Assembly: GCF_018130065.1 (NCBI RefSeq)
Contig: NZ_JAFCME010000023.1
Location: forward strand, 30,578 to 94,577
Length of the DNA: 64,000 bases
Source: Bradyrhizobium sp. AUGA SZCCT0158
GTDB lineage: Bacteria > Pseudomonadota > Alphaproteobacteria > Rhizobiales > Xanthobacteraceae
Direction: 5' to 3'
Under the pieces are notes generated by a model that worked only from the letters and a program-made list of their open reading frames with translations, had not been told where the DNA came from and searched no databases. The stretch's first letter is position 1. The number at the start of each line of letters is the position of its first letter. This document shows, one piece after another, positions 54,884-63,754 of this stretch. Made by a program: the position numbers and the translations under genes.

Positions 54884-55543
54884 TCATGTTGGCTCACCCT
54901 TGGGATACATCCGCACATAGACGAAGCGCCCGAGCGCGCCTGCGAGGATCGGGATCGGCAGCGAGATCACGATCCGCCACAGCGTGAAATCGGTGCCGAG
55001 GATCGGCAGTTCCCAGGCGACCGCGCGGCCGTAACCGATCAGCGTCCAGCTCACCACCATCGCGATTGTGGCGCCGAAATCCGCGCCGACGGTGAGCAAT
55101 GCAGCGGCCACCGGATAGGCCGTGAACGGCCCGCCCCGCAGGATGGCGCCGAATGCCGTTCCGATCAGCAATCCCTTCAGGCCGGAGTTCGGCCCGAGCG
55201 ATCGCGACACTTTCTCGTGCGGCAGGATTTCCGTAATGAGCGCGCCGAGCAGGCAGCCGGCCAATACGCGCGGCAGGATCTCGCCGAACAGCCAGAGATC
55301 ATCGGTGAGAATCTTGAGCACGCCGTCGATACCGTCGCGGCGATAGACCAGCGTGGCGCTGACCGCGACCAGCACGGCGATGAAGATCATCGACCAGCCG
55401 ACCGGCTTGCGCTTGCGTCGCGGGACCGCTTCGGCCTCCGGGCTATCGTCGGCCGGCGCCGGCTGTTTCAAAGGAGGTTCTGACAATGCAATGAATCGGC
55501 AGGTGAAAAGTCCAACCCTGCTTAGTCCCGGCCGGGTCCTCAC
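54884..55543 (-). CDS. Permease subunit-like membrane protein (second half)
   Basis: 219 residues from a GTG at 55543; the text before residue 20 is uncertain and a TTG at 55486 is possible. About five hydrophobic segments. SLGPNSGLKGLLIGTAFGAILRGGPFTAYP (near 115-145) is the counterpart of the core motif of the 54367-54870 protein, so the pair are the two halves of a COG0701-type permease. The gene order, first this one then the other with a 13-bp gap, supports co-expression. Confidence 0.72.
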   Translation of the reverse strand: MRTRPGLSRVGLFTCRFIALSEPPLKQPAPADDSPEAEAVPRRKRKPVGWSMIFIAVLVAVSATLVYRRDGIDGVLKILTDDLWLFGEILPRVLAGCLLGALITEILPHEKVSRSLGPNSGLKGLLIGTAFGAILRGGPFTAYPVAAALLTVGADFGATIAMVVSWTLIGYGRAVAWELPILGTDFTLWRIVISLPIPILAGALGRFVYVRMYPKGEPT

Positions 55544-55610
55544 GCAAACGGAACAACTGAAACATCCATGCGCGGCTCAGGCATGGCCATGCAAGGCTGT
55601 CACGGGCCTT

Positions 55611-55985
55611 TCAGGTCAGGTGGCGCACCAGCGCGAGGCCGGCAAACAGGCCGGCAATCGACAGCACGACCGAGCCGATAATGTAAGCCGCCGCCAGGCC
55701 AAGCTCACCCCGCTCATAGAGCACGGCGGTATCGAGCGAGAACGCGGAAAACGTCGTGTAGCCCCCGAGTATGCCCGTCATCAGGAACAGCCGCCACGGC
55801 TGCGAGGTCTCGCCCTTGAGGACGAGATAGCCGGCGATCAGCCCCATCACGGTCGATCCTGAGATGTTGATGATGAAGGTGCCCCAGGGAAATCCGGTAC
55901 CGATGCAGCGCGCACAGGTGAGGTTGATGAAATGGCGTAGCGACGCGCCAAGGCCGCCACCGACGAAGACCAGCAAATAGCTCAT
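55611..55985 (-). CDS. crcB: Fluoride exporter CrcB/Fluc
   Basis: 124 residues from the ATG at 55985; a GTG at 56000 adds five. Four membrane helices. GGGLGASLRHFINL, PWGTFIINISGSTVMG (Asn in the pore lining) and GGYTTFSAFSLDT are the conserved Fluc motifs. It works as a dual-topology dimer that lets F- leave the cell. I looked for a fluoride riboswitch upstream (55986-56100) and saw none with confidence. Confidence 0.94.
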   Translation of the reverse strand: MSYLLVFVGGGLGASLRHFINLTCARCIGTGFPWGTFIINISGSTVMGLIAGYLVLKGETSQPWRLFLMTGILGGYTTFSAFSLDTAVLYERGELGLAAAYIIGSVVLSIAGLFAGLALVRHLT

Positions 55986-56120
55986 CGCAGCATTTTCCAC
56001 ATCGCGAAATCACCCGGCCACAGCGCTTGTGCCGCAAGCCCGCGACGCCTGCAAGGATGGCATGGGAGGCAAAAGATAAGGGCGGCAGTTTTGCACTGCC
56101 GCCCCTGAAATTTATTCTAC

Positions 56121-56222
56121 GTCATTCCGGGGCGCGCGATAGCGCGAACCTCAGATGCGCAATTGCGCATCGGGGGAATCTCGAGATGCCGGGTTCGATG
56201 CTTCGCATCGCCCCGGAATGAC
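56121..56222. repeat. Palindromic dispersed repeat (GTCATTCCGG family)
   Basis: Bounded by GTCATTCCGGGGCG and CGCCCCGGAATGAC in inverted orientation, with the core CAGATGCGCAATTGCGCATC shared with 11746-11829 and 28281-28423. It lies between crcB's upstream region and the sod stop and ends 8 bp from the sod stop codon. Confidence 0.9.
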
Positions 56223-56229
56223 AAACAGA

Positions 56230-56826
56230 TCAAGCCTTGCCGAACAGCTGGTCGACATATTCCCAGTTCACGAGATTATCGACGAACGCCTTCAAATAGT
56301 CCGGGCGGCGGTTGCGATAGTCGATGTAGTAGGAGTGCTCCCAGACGTCGCAGCCGAGGATCGGGGTTGCGCCATGAACCAGCGGGCTTTCGCCGTTCGC
56401 GGTCTTGGAGATTTCGAGCTTGCCGTTCTTGACCGACAACCAGCACCAGCCGGAGCCGAACTGGCCGACGCCGGCGGCGGCGAAGTCGGTCTTGAACTTG
56501 TCGAGCCCGCCGAGATCCTCGGTGATCTTCTTTTCCAGACGGCCGGGCAGCTTGCTGCCGCCGCCATTCGGTTTCATCCAGTTCCAGAAATGCAGATGGT
56601 TGTAGTGCTGGCCGGCATTGTTGAACACGGCCGGGTTCTTGCCGAACGAGGCCTTGACGATCTCCTCGAGGGACTTGCCTTCGAATTCGGTCCCCTTGAT
56701 CGCGTTGTTTCCGTTGGTCACGTAAGCCTGGTGATGCTTGTCGTGGTGGAATTCCAGCGTTTCCTTGGACATATAGGGGGCAAGGGCGTCATGGGCATAG
56801 GGAAGATCGGGTAGCGTGAAGGTCAT
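56230..56826 (-). CDS. sodB: Fe/Mn superoxide dismutase
   Basis: 198 residues. Metal ligands: His27 in EFHHDKHH, His77 in GQHYNHLHFW, and the Asp and His in CDVWEHSYYIDY near 160. It converts superoxide to oxygen and peroxide in the cytosol. The metal (Fe or Mn) cannot be fixed from sequence alone; the sodB symbol follows the common rhizobial annotation. The upstream gap has GGAACC / GGTTCC inverted at 56866-56886, a possible operator. Divergent from a GNAT gene. Confidence 0.94.
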   Translation of the reverse strand: MTFTLPDLPYAHDALAPYMSKETLEFHHDKHHQAYVTNGNNAIKGTEFEGKSLEEIVKASFGKNPAVFNNAGQHYNHLHFWNWMKPNGGGSKLPGRLEKKITEDLGGLDKFKTDFAAAGVGQFGSGWCWLSVKNGKLEISKTANGESPLVHGATPILGCDVWEHSYYIDYRNRRPDYLKAFVDNLVNWEYVDQLFGKA

Positions 56827-56989
56827 GGGGTGATGTCCGAAAATGATGGGAGACGTGGTGTAACGGGAACCCTTATAGAAGGTTCCATCGCGCTTAAACA
56901 CCGCAATTTGACAAAGCGGGGCGGCTTCTTCGGTAACGATGCTCCGCGTCCAGCGTATGACGGGACATACGGCTATTGCGGGGTGAAAG

Positions 56990-57529
56990 ATGAGTATCGA
57001 GATCGATATCCTGAACGGGGACGCGTCATGGCCGCGGGTCGCACCGCTGATGAATGCGGTCTGGCCGACACGTGTGGTCGAGAAACTGTCCTGGGGCCAC
57101 GTCAAATGGGCCCACGCCGATTTGCGCGTGCTGATCGAAGCGCCAGAGGAATCGTCAAAACCCGGCCTTGTCTGCCATGTCGGCATCTATTTCCGCACCG
57201 TGACCTGGAACGGGCGCAAGGTCGATATCGGCGGTATCGGCGGGGTTGCGACCCGCGAGGATTTCCGGGGGCGCGGGCTTGCCGGCCTCGCGCTCGGCGC
57301 CGCGGTCCAGACCATGCGCGACCACGAAGCGATCAAGTTTGCGCTGTTGTTCTGTGAGCCGCATAATTTCGCCTTCTACGAGGCCCGCGGCTGGCATAAA
57401 TTCACTGGCGAGATCTATGCCGAGCAGCCGGAGGGACGCATTCGTTTCGAGGCGATGGCGCCGTTCGTGTTCGACTTCACCCGCGCCCCGCGCGACGGCA
57501 TCATCGACCTATGCGGCCTGCCATGGTGA
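56990..57529 (+). CDS. GNAT-family N-acyltransferase
   Basis: 179 residues. Acyl-CoA motif GGIGGVATREDFRGRGLAGLALGAAV (79-104) with the Arg-Gly-x-Gly loop, and CEPHNFAFYEARGWHKF (about 120-136) as the last strand and helix. It is divergent from sodB, and 92 bp upstream of the MATE gene. The substrate is unknown. The N-terminus (WPRVAPLMNAVWPTRVVEK) resembles aminoglycoside- or NodA-like acyltransferases only vaguely. Confidence 0.85.
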   Translation: MSIEIDILNGDASWPRVAPLMNAVWPTRVVEKLSWGHVKWAHADLRVLIEAPEESSKPGLVCHVGIYFRTVTWNGRKVDIGGIGGVATREDFRGRGLAGLALGAAVQTMRDHEAIKFALLFCEPHNFAFYEARGWHKFTGEIYAEQPEGRIRFEAMAPFVFDFTRAPRDGIIDLCGLPW

Positions 57530-57621
57530 CCCCTGCGCGGCGATGGGGTGGCTTGCGGTCGCGCGTGCCGATAATATGTTGGCCATAATATATTGCCTTC
57601 TGGCCGACAAACCGGTGACGC

Positions 57622-59004
57622 ATGACGATCGACGCCCCGCTTGATTTGCGCCCCGCGGCCATCCCGGCTGCGCCGGTCAACAACCTCTTGACCTCGCCGA
57701 TCCTGCCGACGCTGCTAAAACTCGCGCTCCCCAATGCGATCGCGATGGTCGGCACCGCGCTGGTGGCGGTCGCCGAGACCTCCTATATCGGCCGGCTCGG
57801 CACCGAGCCGCTGGCCGGGATCGCGCTGGTGTTTCCGTTCGTGATGCTGACGCAGATGATGTCGGCGGGCGCGATGGGCGGTGGCGTGTCCTCCGCCATC
57901 AGCCGCGCGCTCGGCGCCGGCAACCGCGACCGCGCCGCGAGTCTGGCGCTGCATGCGGCCATGATCGGCACCTGTGCCGGGCTGTTCTTCACCGTTGTCA
58001 TGCTGGCGTTCGGACGGCAATTCTACTCGCTGCTTGGCGGCCGCGGCGGCGTGCTCGAGCAGGCAATGCAATATTCGCACGTGCTGTTCTCCGGCGCGGT
58101 TTCGATCTGGCTCGTCAACACGCTGGCCTCGGTGGTGCGCGGCACCGGTGATATGCGCATTCCCTCGGCGGTGCTGATCGTCGTCGCCTTCGTTCAGGTC
58201 GTGGTCGGTGGCGGCCTCGGTCTTGGATTGTTCGGCCTGCCGAAGCTTGGCATGCCCGGGGTTGCCGCAGGCCAGCTCACCGCCTTCACGCTGGGAGCGA
58301 TCTTCCTGGCGTGGTACCTCGCCAGCGGCCGCAGCCGGCTGAAGCTGAATTTCACAGCCTTCCGGTTCGAGCGCGACATGTTCATCGACATCCTCAAGGT
58401 CGGCGCGATCTCCTGCCTGGCGCCGCTGCAAACCGTCCTGACCATCCTGATCTTCACCAAAATCGTGGCGGGCCTCGGCACGGAGACGCTGGCCGGTTAC
58501 GGCATGGGTTCGCGGCTGGAATTCCTGCTGGTCCCGATTGCATTTGCGTTCGGCATCGCCTCGGTGCCGATGGTCGGCATGGCCGTTGGCGCTGGCCTCG
58601 TGGCGCGGGCGCGCCGGGTGGCCTGGACCGCGGCCGCCGCGGCAGGCCTGACCGTCGGCCTGATTGGCCTCGTCGTCGCGATCAAGCCGACGCTCTGGAT
58701 CTCGCTGTTCACCAGCGATCCCGGGGTGACGGCTGCCGCCTCTTCCTACCTTGCCTGGGCCGGTCCGGCCTTCGGCTTCTTCGGCACCGGCCTCGCCCTC
58801 TACTTCGCCTCGCAGGGCGCAGCAAAGGTCGGCGGCCCGGTCATGGCCGGCACCATCCGGCTGCTGCTGGTCGGCCTCGGCGGCTGGTGGCTGGCGTCAT
58901 CCGGCGCACCGGCCTGGACCTTGTTCGCGCTCGTCGGCGCCGCGATGGTCGTATACGGCCTCTCCACGGTGCTGTTCATTCGCTTCACGCGCTGGGGCAA
59001 ATGA
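57622..59004 (+). CDS. MATE-family multidrug efflux transporter
   Basis: 460 residues with 12 hydrophobic segments in two related halves, the MATE layout. VAVAETSYIGRLGTEPLAGI (49-68) is the conserved helix 1-2 region, and SVVRGTGDMRIP near 170 the helix 5-6 loop. It exports cationic drugs or metabolites in exchange for H+ or Na+. It is 92 bp after the GNAT gene and may share its transcript. Substrate unknown. Confidence 0.92.
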   Translation: MTIDAPLDLRPAAIPAAPVNNLLTSPILPTLLKLALPNAIAMVGTALVAVAETSYIGRLGTEPLAGIALVFPFVMLTQMMSAGAMGGGVSSAISRALGAGNRDRAASLALHAAMIGTCAGLFFTVVMLAFGRQFYSLLGGRGGVLEQAMQYSHVLFSGAVSIWLVNTLASVVRGTGDMRIPSAVLIVVAFVQVVVGGGLGLGLFGLPKLGMPGVAAGQLTAFTLGAIFLAWYLASGRSRLKLNFTAFRFERDMFIDILKVGAISCLAPLQTVLTILIFTKIVAGLGTETLAGYGMGSRLEFLLVPIAFAFGIASVPMVGMAVGAGLVARARRVAWTAAAAAGLTVGLIGLVVAIKPTLWISLFTSDPGVTAAASSYLAWAGPAFGFFGTGLALYFASQGAAKVGGPVMAGTIRLLLVGLGGWWLASSGAPAWTLFALVGAAMVVYGLSTVLFIRFTRWGK

Positions 59005-59036
59005 GCATCCAGCCCCGTTGTGTGGCGGCGAGAAGC

Positions 59037-60191
59037 TTACGCCGCCATCGCCTTCAAGGCGGTCGCCGCCGAGGCATAGCCGCCGCGTGCACCGTCGATG
59101 AAGTGAACGTGGTCGCTGCGCATCACCGACGGCGTGAAGCAGGTCATCATCGCCGCGTCCTGGCGGTGCAAGCCATATCGCACGACACCGTTTGAAGCCG
59201 CCTTTGCCAGCCGTTGCGCCAGCGCCTGCTCGAGCTCCGGCGTGCAATCGAGGATCATCCGCAATCCATCGTCGTATTTGCGGAAGTCGGAATTCTCCAC
59301 CACCTGCTGCATGTAGGTCTTCGGCACGAAATTGCCGACCTTGATGCCGAAGCGCAACACGACATAGGCCCACAGTGCGATGGCCAACGCGGAACCGCGG
59401 CGCCGCAACAACGATCCGCCGCGCGCGGCACGCGCCTCGTATTCGATGCCCGCCGGGGGAAAGCGGATATCGGGTCCACCTGAAGGCACCGGCCGCCCGG
59501 CATCAGGGCTGCGTTCGACGAGATCGATGATGTCTTCGATCGCTTTGCGGAATGCGCGCGGATCGGCGCCCTTTGCCGGCACCACCAGCACCGAAAGAAT
59601 GAGACCGCGGGCGGAGGGTATTTCCTCGAACCGGCATGACAGGCCGGACAAATCCGGCTGCTCGCCCGCCGGCGCTGCGGGGACCGCGAATTCGCCGCGC
59701 TTCATCGCCGCGTCCGCCCAGCCGAGACCGCCGCCGGAAAACATCGCGAGGGACAAATTGGGCGACGGCCCGAAACGCGCGACTCTGATGTCGAGGCCCT
59801 GCGCGCGGATTGCTGTCACGGGCACCAGCGCCACTCGCATGGAGAGATCAAGGCCCTCCCTGACCCAGGTCGCGGTCGCCGCCAGCGCCTCGCGCGCGCG
59901 GGGGAGATCGGCGGGCGCCACGGCAAAGCTCGCGCCATCGCCGCCGAACACAAACGGAAACTCGCGTCCATCCAGCGCATTGGTCACGGCGGCGATCACA
60001 GCGGCTCCCGCCATGTTGACCGCCTTGTAGCGCTGGTTGGCGATCGCCTTGGTCGATTCCACGATATCGGCGACGCCGACAGTCCAATCATCCGGCAACG
60101 GCGAATACAGCGCCGGATCCATCAGGCTGGTGAAGCCGCGAAAGACCGGAATGCCGCCGTAGAAGATGTCGGTGCCGTCGGGCGTGGTCAT
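59037..60191 (-). CDS. DUF3095 protein with cyclase-like nucleotide site
   Basis: 384 residues, no signal peptide; one weak hydrophobic stretch near 277-295 (ALAIALWAYVVLRFGIKVGNF). Residues 36-52 (WTVGVADIVESTKAIAN) and FVFGGDGASFAV near 79 copy the metal-Asp strand and Gly-Gly-Asp hairpin of class III nucleotide cyclases, so a cyclase-type fold is likely. The products are unknown and it may be a nucleotide sensor rather than an enzyme. It lies 68 bp downstream of htpG on the same strand. Confidence 0.82.
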   Translation of the reverse strand: MTTPDGTDIFYGGIPVFRGFTSLMDPALYSPLPDDWTVGVADIVESTKAIANQRYKAVNMAGAAVIAAVTNALDGREFPFVFGGDGASFAVAPADLPRAREALAATATWVREGLDLSMRVALVPVTAIRAQGLDIRVARFGPSPNLSLAMFSGGGLGWADAAMKRGEFAVPAAPAGEQPDLSGLSCRFEEIPSARGLILSVLVVPAKGADPRAFRKAIEDIIDLVERSPDAGRPVPSGGPDIRFPPAGIEYEARAARGGSLLRRRGSALAIALWAYVVLRFGIKVGNFVPKTYMQQVVENSDFRKYDDGLRMILDCTPELEQALAQRLAKAASNGVVRYGLHRQDAAMMTCFTPSVMRSDHVHFIDGARGGYASAATALKAMAA

Positions 60192-60259
60192 TGCGATGCA
60201 CCCCGTTTTCCGAAGCTGTCTACCAGATACGGCCTAACCTATATTCGGGTTCGCCCCTG

Positions 60260-62125
60260 CTACAGTTTGACACCCCGCAGCACCAATTGGTTGAGCCTGC
60301 TCGCAAACGCCGCCGGGTCTTCCGGCAACTCGCCATCGAGGATCTGCGCCTGCTCCAGCAGCAGGAACGACAGGTCCGCGGCTGCGTCCTTGGCCCCGGC
60401 AATCGCCGCCACCAAAGGATGGCGCAGATTGATCTCGAGGATCGGTTTTGTCAGCGGACCCTGGTTCTGCATCGCCAGCAAGCGCTCGAGCTGGCGGTCG
60501 CGGCCGTCGCCGCCGGCCACCAGACAGGACGCGCTCGACGTCAGCCGCTGCGACGCCCGCACGTCGGAGACGCGTTCCCCGAGCGTATCCTTGATGACGG
60601 CGATGGTCGCGGCCTCGTCCGTGGTGCTCTCTTCCTTCTTGTCGTCCGCTTTGTCGTCCAGCAGGGGGATCAGACCGAAATCGATATCGCCCTGGCTCAG
60701 CGATTTCAGCGGCTTGCCGCCGAAATCGAGCGGCGCCGAAGTCCAGAACGCATCGACCGGATCGGTCAGCAGCAACACCTCGATGCCACGGGCTGTGGCG
60801 GATTCGAGTTTCGGGTTCGATTTCAGCCGCTCGATGCTGTCGCCGGCGAGGTAATAGATCTCGGTCTGGTTCGATTTCAGGTTTTCGACGTACTGCTTGA
60901 GCGAACGCTTCTCGCCCGACGTCGTGGTGAAGCGCGACAGGCCCAGCAGCTTTTCGCGCCGCTCGAAATCTTCCCAGATGCCTTCCTTGATCACGGGCCC
61001 GAAAGAATCCCAGATTTTCGCGAACGCCTCCGGCTCCTTGTCGCCGAGGTTTTCCAATTCCGTGATCACGCGGCTGGTGACGGCCTTGCGGATCTGCGCG
61101 AGCTGCGGGTTGTTTTGCAGCATCTCGCGGGAAATATTGAGCGGCAGATCCTCGCTGTCGATCACGCCGCGGATGAAGCGCAAATAGGCCGGCAACAAAT
61201 CGGCGTCGTCGGCAATGAAGACGCGGCGGACATAGAGCTTCACCTTGCCCTTGCGCGCCTGGTCGAACAGGTCGAACGGTTTTGTCGATGGCGCGAACAG
61301 CAGCACCGCATAGGACTGGCGGCCCTCGGCGCGGTAATGCAAGGTCATCGCGGGCTCGTCGAAGGCGCCGGCGATCGATTGATAGGCGCCCTTGTAATCG
61401 TCAGGCGTCAATTCCGATTTCGGCCGCTGCCACAGCGCGCTGGCCGAATTGATCTGGCGCGGCTCACCCTCCTCCGGCACCAGCTCAATAGGAAACTGGA
61501 TGTTGTCGGAATAGGCGCGGACGATGCGCTCGATCTCGTAGGTCTCGAGATATTTCTGCGCGCTCTCTTTCAGATGCAGCACGATCTCGGTGCCCCGCGT
61601 GATACGCGCGGCATCTTCCTCACTCGCGGGCGCGATCTCAAATCCGCTGCCGCCCGACGACGACCAGGTCCAGACCTGATCCGAACCGGCGCGGCGGCTG
61701 GTGACGACGATGCGCTCGGCGACCATGAAGGCGGCATAGAAGCCGACGCCGAACTGGCCGATCAGATTGGCGCCATCCTTGGCCTCGGTCAGGCGCGACA
61801 AAAACGACTTGGTGCCGGAACGCGCGATGGTGCCGAGATTGTCGATCAATTCCTGCCGGTCCATGCCGATGCCGCTGTCGACCACGGCAAGCGTGTTCGC
61901 CGCCTTGTTCGGCACGATGCGGATCGCGGGCGGCGCGCCATCGGTGATCAGCTCGGGTGCCGCGATCGCCTCATAGCGCAGCTTGTCGCAGGCGTCGGAC
62001 GCGTTCGAAATCAGTTCGCGCAGGAAGATATCGGTTTCCGAATAAACCGAGTGCACCATCAGATGCAGGAGTTCGGCGACCTCGGCCTGGAACGGCTGGG
62101 ATTCGGGGGCAGTCGTGGTGGTCAT
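60260..62125 (-). CDS. htpG: Hsp90 chaperone HtpG
   Basis: 621 residues. GHKL ATPase domain (1-230) with NASDACDKLRYE, DSGIGM, and GQFGVGFYAAFMV; middle domain (about 240-510) with the Arg loop in LPLNISREMLQNN; C-terminal dimer domain. Soluble ATP-driven chaperone. A sigma-32-like promoter lies upstream (62166-62195). The opposite strand carries an unbroken 888-codon frame here, a codon-bias shadow. The neighbours DUF3095 (downstream) and the MBL gene (upstream, 105 bp) share the strand. Confidence 0.96.
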   Translation of the reverse strand: MTTTTAPESQPFQAEVAELLHLMVHSVYSETDIFLRELISNASDACDKLRYEAIAAPELITDGAPPAIRIVPNKAANTLAVVDSGIGMDRQELIDNLGTIARSGTKSFLSRLTEAKDGANLIGQFGVGFYAAFMVAERIVVTSRRAGSDQVWTWSSSGGSGFEIAPASEEDAARITRGTEIVLHLKESAQKYLETYEIERIVRAYSDNIQFPIELVPEEGEPRQINSASALWQRPKSELTPDDYKGAYQSIAGAFDEPAMTLHYRAEGRQSYAVLLFAPSTKPFDLFDQARKGKVKLYVRRVFIADDADLLPAYLRFIRGVIDSEDLPLNISREMLQNNPQLAQIRKAVTSRVITELENLGDKEPEAFAKIWDSFGPVIKEGIWEDFERREKLLGLSRFTTTSGEKRSLKQYVENLKSNQTEIYYLAGDSIERLKSNPKLESATARGIEVLLLTDPVDAFWTSAPLDFGGKPLKSLSQGDIDFGLIPLLDDKADDKKEESTTDEAATIAVIKDTLGERVSDVRASQRLTSSASCLVAGGDGRDRQLERLLAMQNQGPLTKPILEINLRHPLVAAIAGAKDAAADLSFLLLEQAQILDGELPEDPAAFASRLNQLVLRGVKL

Positions 62126-62165
62126 CAGGGGCTCACGAGATCAAGCGTGGGTGGGAAAGCCCCTG

Positions 62166-62195
62166 ATATAGCGATACTATCTGGAGTGGCAAGGT
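62166..62195 (-). promoter_or_regulatory. Sigma-32 (RpoH) type promoter of htpG (candidate)
   Basis: On the minus strand, CTTG at 62193-62190 and GCTATAT at 62172-62166 are 17 bases apart, close to the alphaproteobacterial RpoH pattern CTTG-17-CYTATNT with one mismatch. The leader to the htpG start is about 30 bases. Confidence 0.5.
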
Positions 62196-62230
62196 TCGAC
62201 GGCCTGGCTGGTTCCCGCCCTCGGCCGACC

Positions 62231-63037
62231 CTAATCCGCAATCGCGGCCAGATAGCGCCGGACCGAAGCATCGAATGCGGCCTTTGCGCCCGCCTCGATG
62301 TTCTTGCCCCACCACGCCCCGTAAATGCGGTCGAACGCCAACGGCGCGACCGCGCGCGCGATGCCTTGAACCGATTTCGAATTCAAGGGGATGTAGTTCG
62401 GGAAGCTGTACATGAAGCTCAGCGAGCGGCGGTCCATCGCCACCATGGCAACATCACCGGTGAGCAGCGCGCCTCGCCCCTCGCCGCCCGCACGCCAATG
62501 CAGGATCGTGCCGCCGGCGAAATGACCGCCGGTGCGGATGAGAACAATGTCATCGGAAATCTGGCGGCTGTCGCCGGTCCACGGCACGATCGCGGCATGC
62601 GGCCGCGTGACCCATTGCCGATCGTCGCCATGCAGATAGATCGGCACGCCGCCAAAGGCCTCGCTCCAGTCGGCGACCGCGCCGTAATAATGCGGGTGCG
62701 AAACCGCAATCGCCTTCAGGCCGCCGAGCGAGCGGACATGGTCTACCGCCTCCGATGTGGCCAGAGGCACGCAATCCCACATCACGCAACCGTCGGCCTC
62801 GGGAACGAGCAGCGCGCGCTGCCCGATCGCGAAGGCGGGATCGAGAGCGATTCCTGATATACCGAGGTCATCGCGCCAGACGAGCTTATGGCGCTCCGCC
62901 AATGCTTCGCGCGAAAACCATTGCTGGCCTTTCCAGTTCACGTACTGCCGTTCGTCCTCACAAATCGGGCACGCTGCCGGCGGCGCCACGCTGTCCGGAA
63001 ACTGGGCACCACATTGCTCGCAAGTCCACAAGGGCAT
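62231..63037 (-). CDS. Zinc-ribbon plus metallo-beta-lactamase-fold protein, divergent active site
   Basis: 268 residues from the ATG at 63037, with GGGAG upstream. The N-terminus is a zinc ribbon (CEQCGAQF..CPICEDER, residues 5-29), then an MBL fold. The usual His-x-His-x-Asp-His reads SHPHYYGAV, so Asp and the second His pair are lost (Tyr, Gly). TGGHFAGG and LTGDVAM keep the next His and Asp, but the last His is Trp (GAWWGKN). One metal at most may bind. Function unknown; it precedes htpG by 105 bp on the same strand. Confidence 0.85.
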   Translation of the reverse strand: MPLWTCEQCGAQFPDSVAPPAACPICEDERQYVNWKGQQWFSREALAERHKLVWRDDLGISGIALDPAFAIGQRALLVPEADGCVMWDCVPLATSEAVDHVRSLGGLKAIAVSHPHYYGAVADWSEAFGGVPIYLHGDDRQWVTRPHAAIVPWTGDSRQISDDIVLIRTGGHFAGGTILHWRAGGEGRGALLTGDVAMVAMDRRSLSFMYSFPNYIPLNSKSVQGIARAVAPLAFDRIYGAWWGKNIEAGAKAAFDASVRRYLAAIAD

Positions 63038-63286
63038 CGCCGTCACTCCCATCCGGTAGAAACGCGACTCTGGCAAATGCGCGGTTTCGGATCAACAAGA
63101 GCAAGTTTTAGACTTCAAGTTCCGGACAATTGACTTGCTTCCGCGCCGCTGGGGGGTAAGTTCCGCCCTGATTATTGCAGGACGCGCGCGCAGCCGGCGC
63201 GTGGACGGGCTGGATGATCTCCACGCCAGGGTTTTCTCAACGATTATTGACGGGATCAGATTATCTCGACCATTCAAAAATTTTGC

Positions 63287-63622
63287 ATGATTGTTGGCTG
63301 GCTGGCGCTGGCATTCATCGCCTACGCGACGCTGTCGCCGATCGACGCCCGCCCCGTGCTTGCCGAAGGTCTGATTGAGCATTTCGTCGCCTTCGCCTTG
63401 CTGGGCCTTGCGCTTGGATTCGCTTACCCTGACCGCGTGGTTTTTGTTGTCGCGATCGTTGTCGGAGGCGCAGTGGCGTTGGAGACCATGCAACTGCTGA
63501 CGCCGGACCGCCACGGCCGTCTGCTTGATGCAGCCGTGAAGGCGGCGGGCGGCATCGGCGGGATTGGCGCCGGACAATGGGCGGTCATGCTGCTGAAGGG
63601 CAAAATCGGCCGCGGCAAATAG
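63287..63622 (+). CDS. VanZ-like membrane protein
   Basis: 111 residues with three or four hydrophobic segments. LIEHFVAFALLGLALGFAYPDR (28-49) and ALETMQLLTPDRHGRLLDAAVKAAGGIGG (63-91) match the VanZ family. VanZ lowers teicoplanin binding in enterococci, but short proteobacterial members have no tested role and are often near exopolysaccharide genes. It stands alone and is divergent from the MBL gene. Confidence 0.8.
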   Translation: MIVGWLALAFIAYATLSPIDARPVLAEGLIEHFVAFALLGLALGFAYPDRVVFVVAIVVGGAVALETMQLLTPDRHGRLLDAAVKAAGGIGGIGAGQWAVMLLKGKIGRGK

Positions 63623-63684
63623 CGCATTTCGATTTCAAATAGCCGTTATTTTGCCCGGACACTTGGTGTCGATATTTCTTATGG

Positions 63685-63717
63685 GGCGCCTGTTTGGATT
63701 ATCCCAAGACAGGCGCC
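63685..63717. terminator. Hairpin between VanZ-like gene and pckA
   Basis: GGCGCCTGT (63685-63693) pairs perfectly with ACAGGCGCC (63709-63717) across a 15-base loop, between the stops of two convergent genes. No strong T-run. Confidence 0.6.
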
Positions 63718-63754
63718 GATTATTTCCAGCGACGCGGAACCGTCATGCCCTTGG

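Noticed and set aside
55986..56100. A fluoride riboswitch before crcB
   Set aside because: The expected conserved core was not found. The region is GC-rich but shows no clear crcB-motif pairing.
56990..57529. GNAT gene as a nodulation acyltransferase (NodA)
   Set aside because: Only a vague N-terminal likeness; the acyl-CoA loop is of the ordinary GNAT type and there are no nod genes or nod boxes nearby.
60191..62857. An 888-codon open frame on the plus strand across htpG and the MBL gene
   Set aside because: It is fully antisense to htpG, which has clear family motifs throughout. Its translation is rich in Arg, Gln and His with no domain, the usual shadow of high-GC codon bias.
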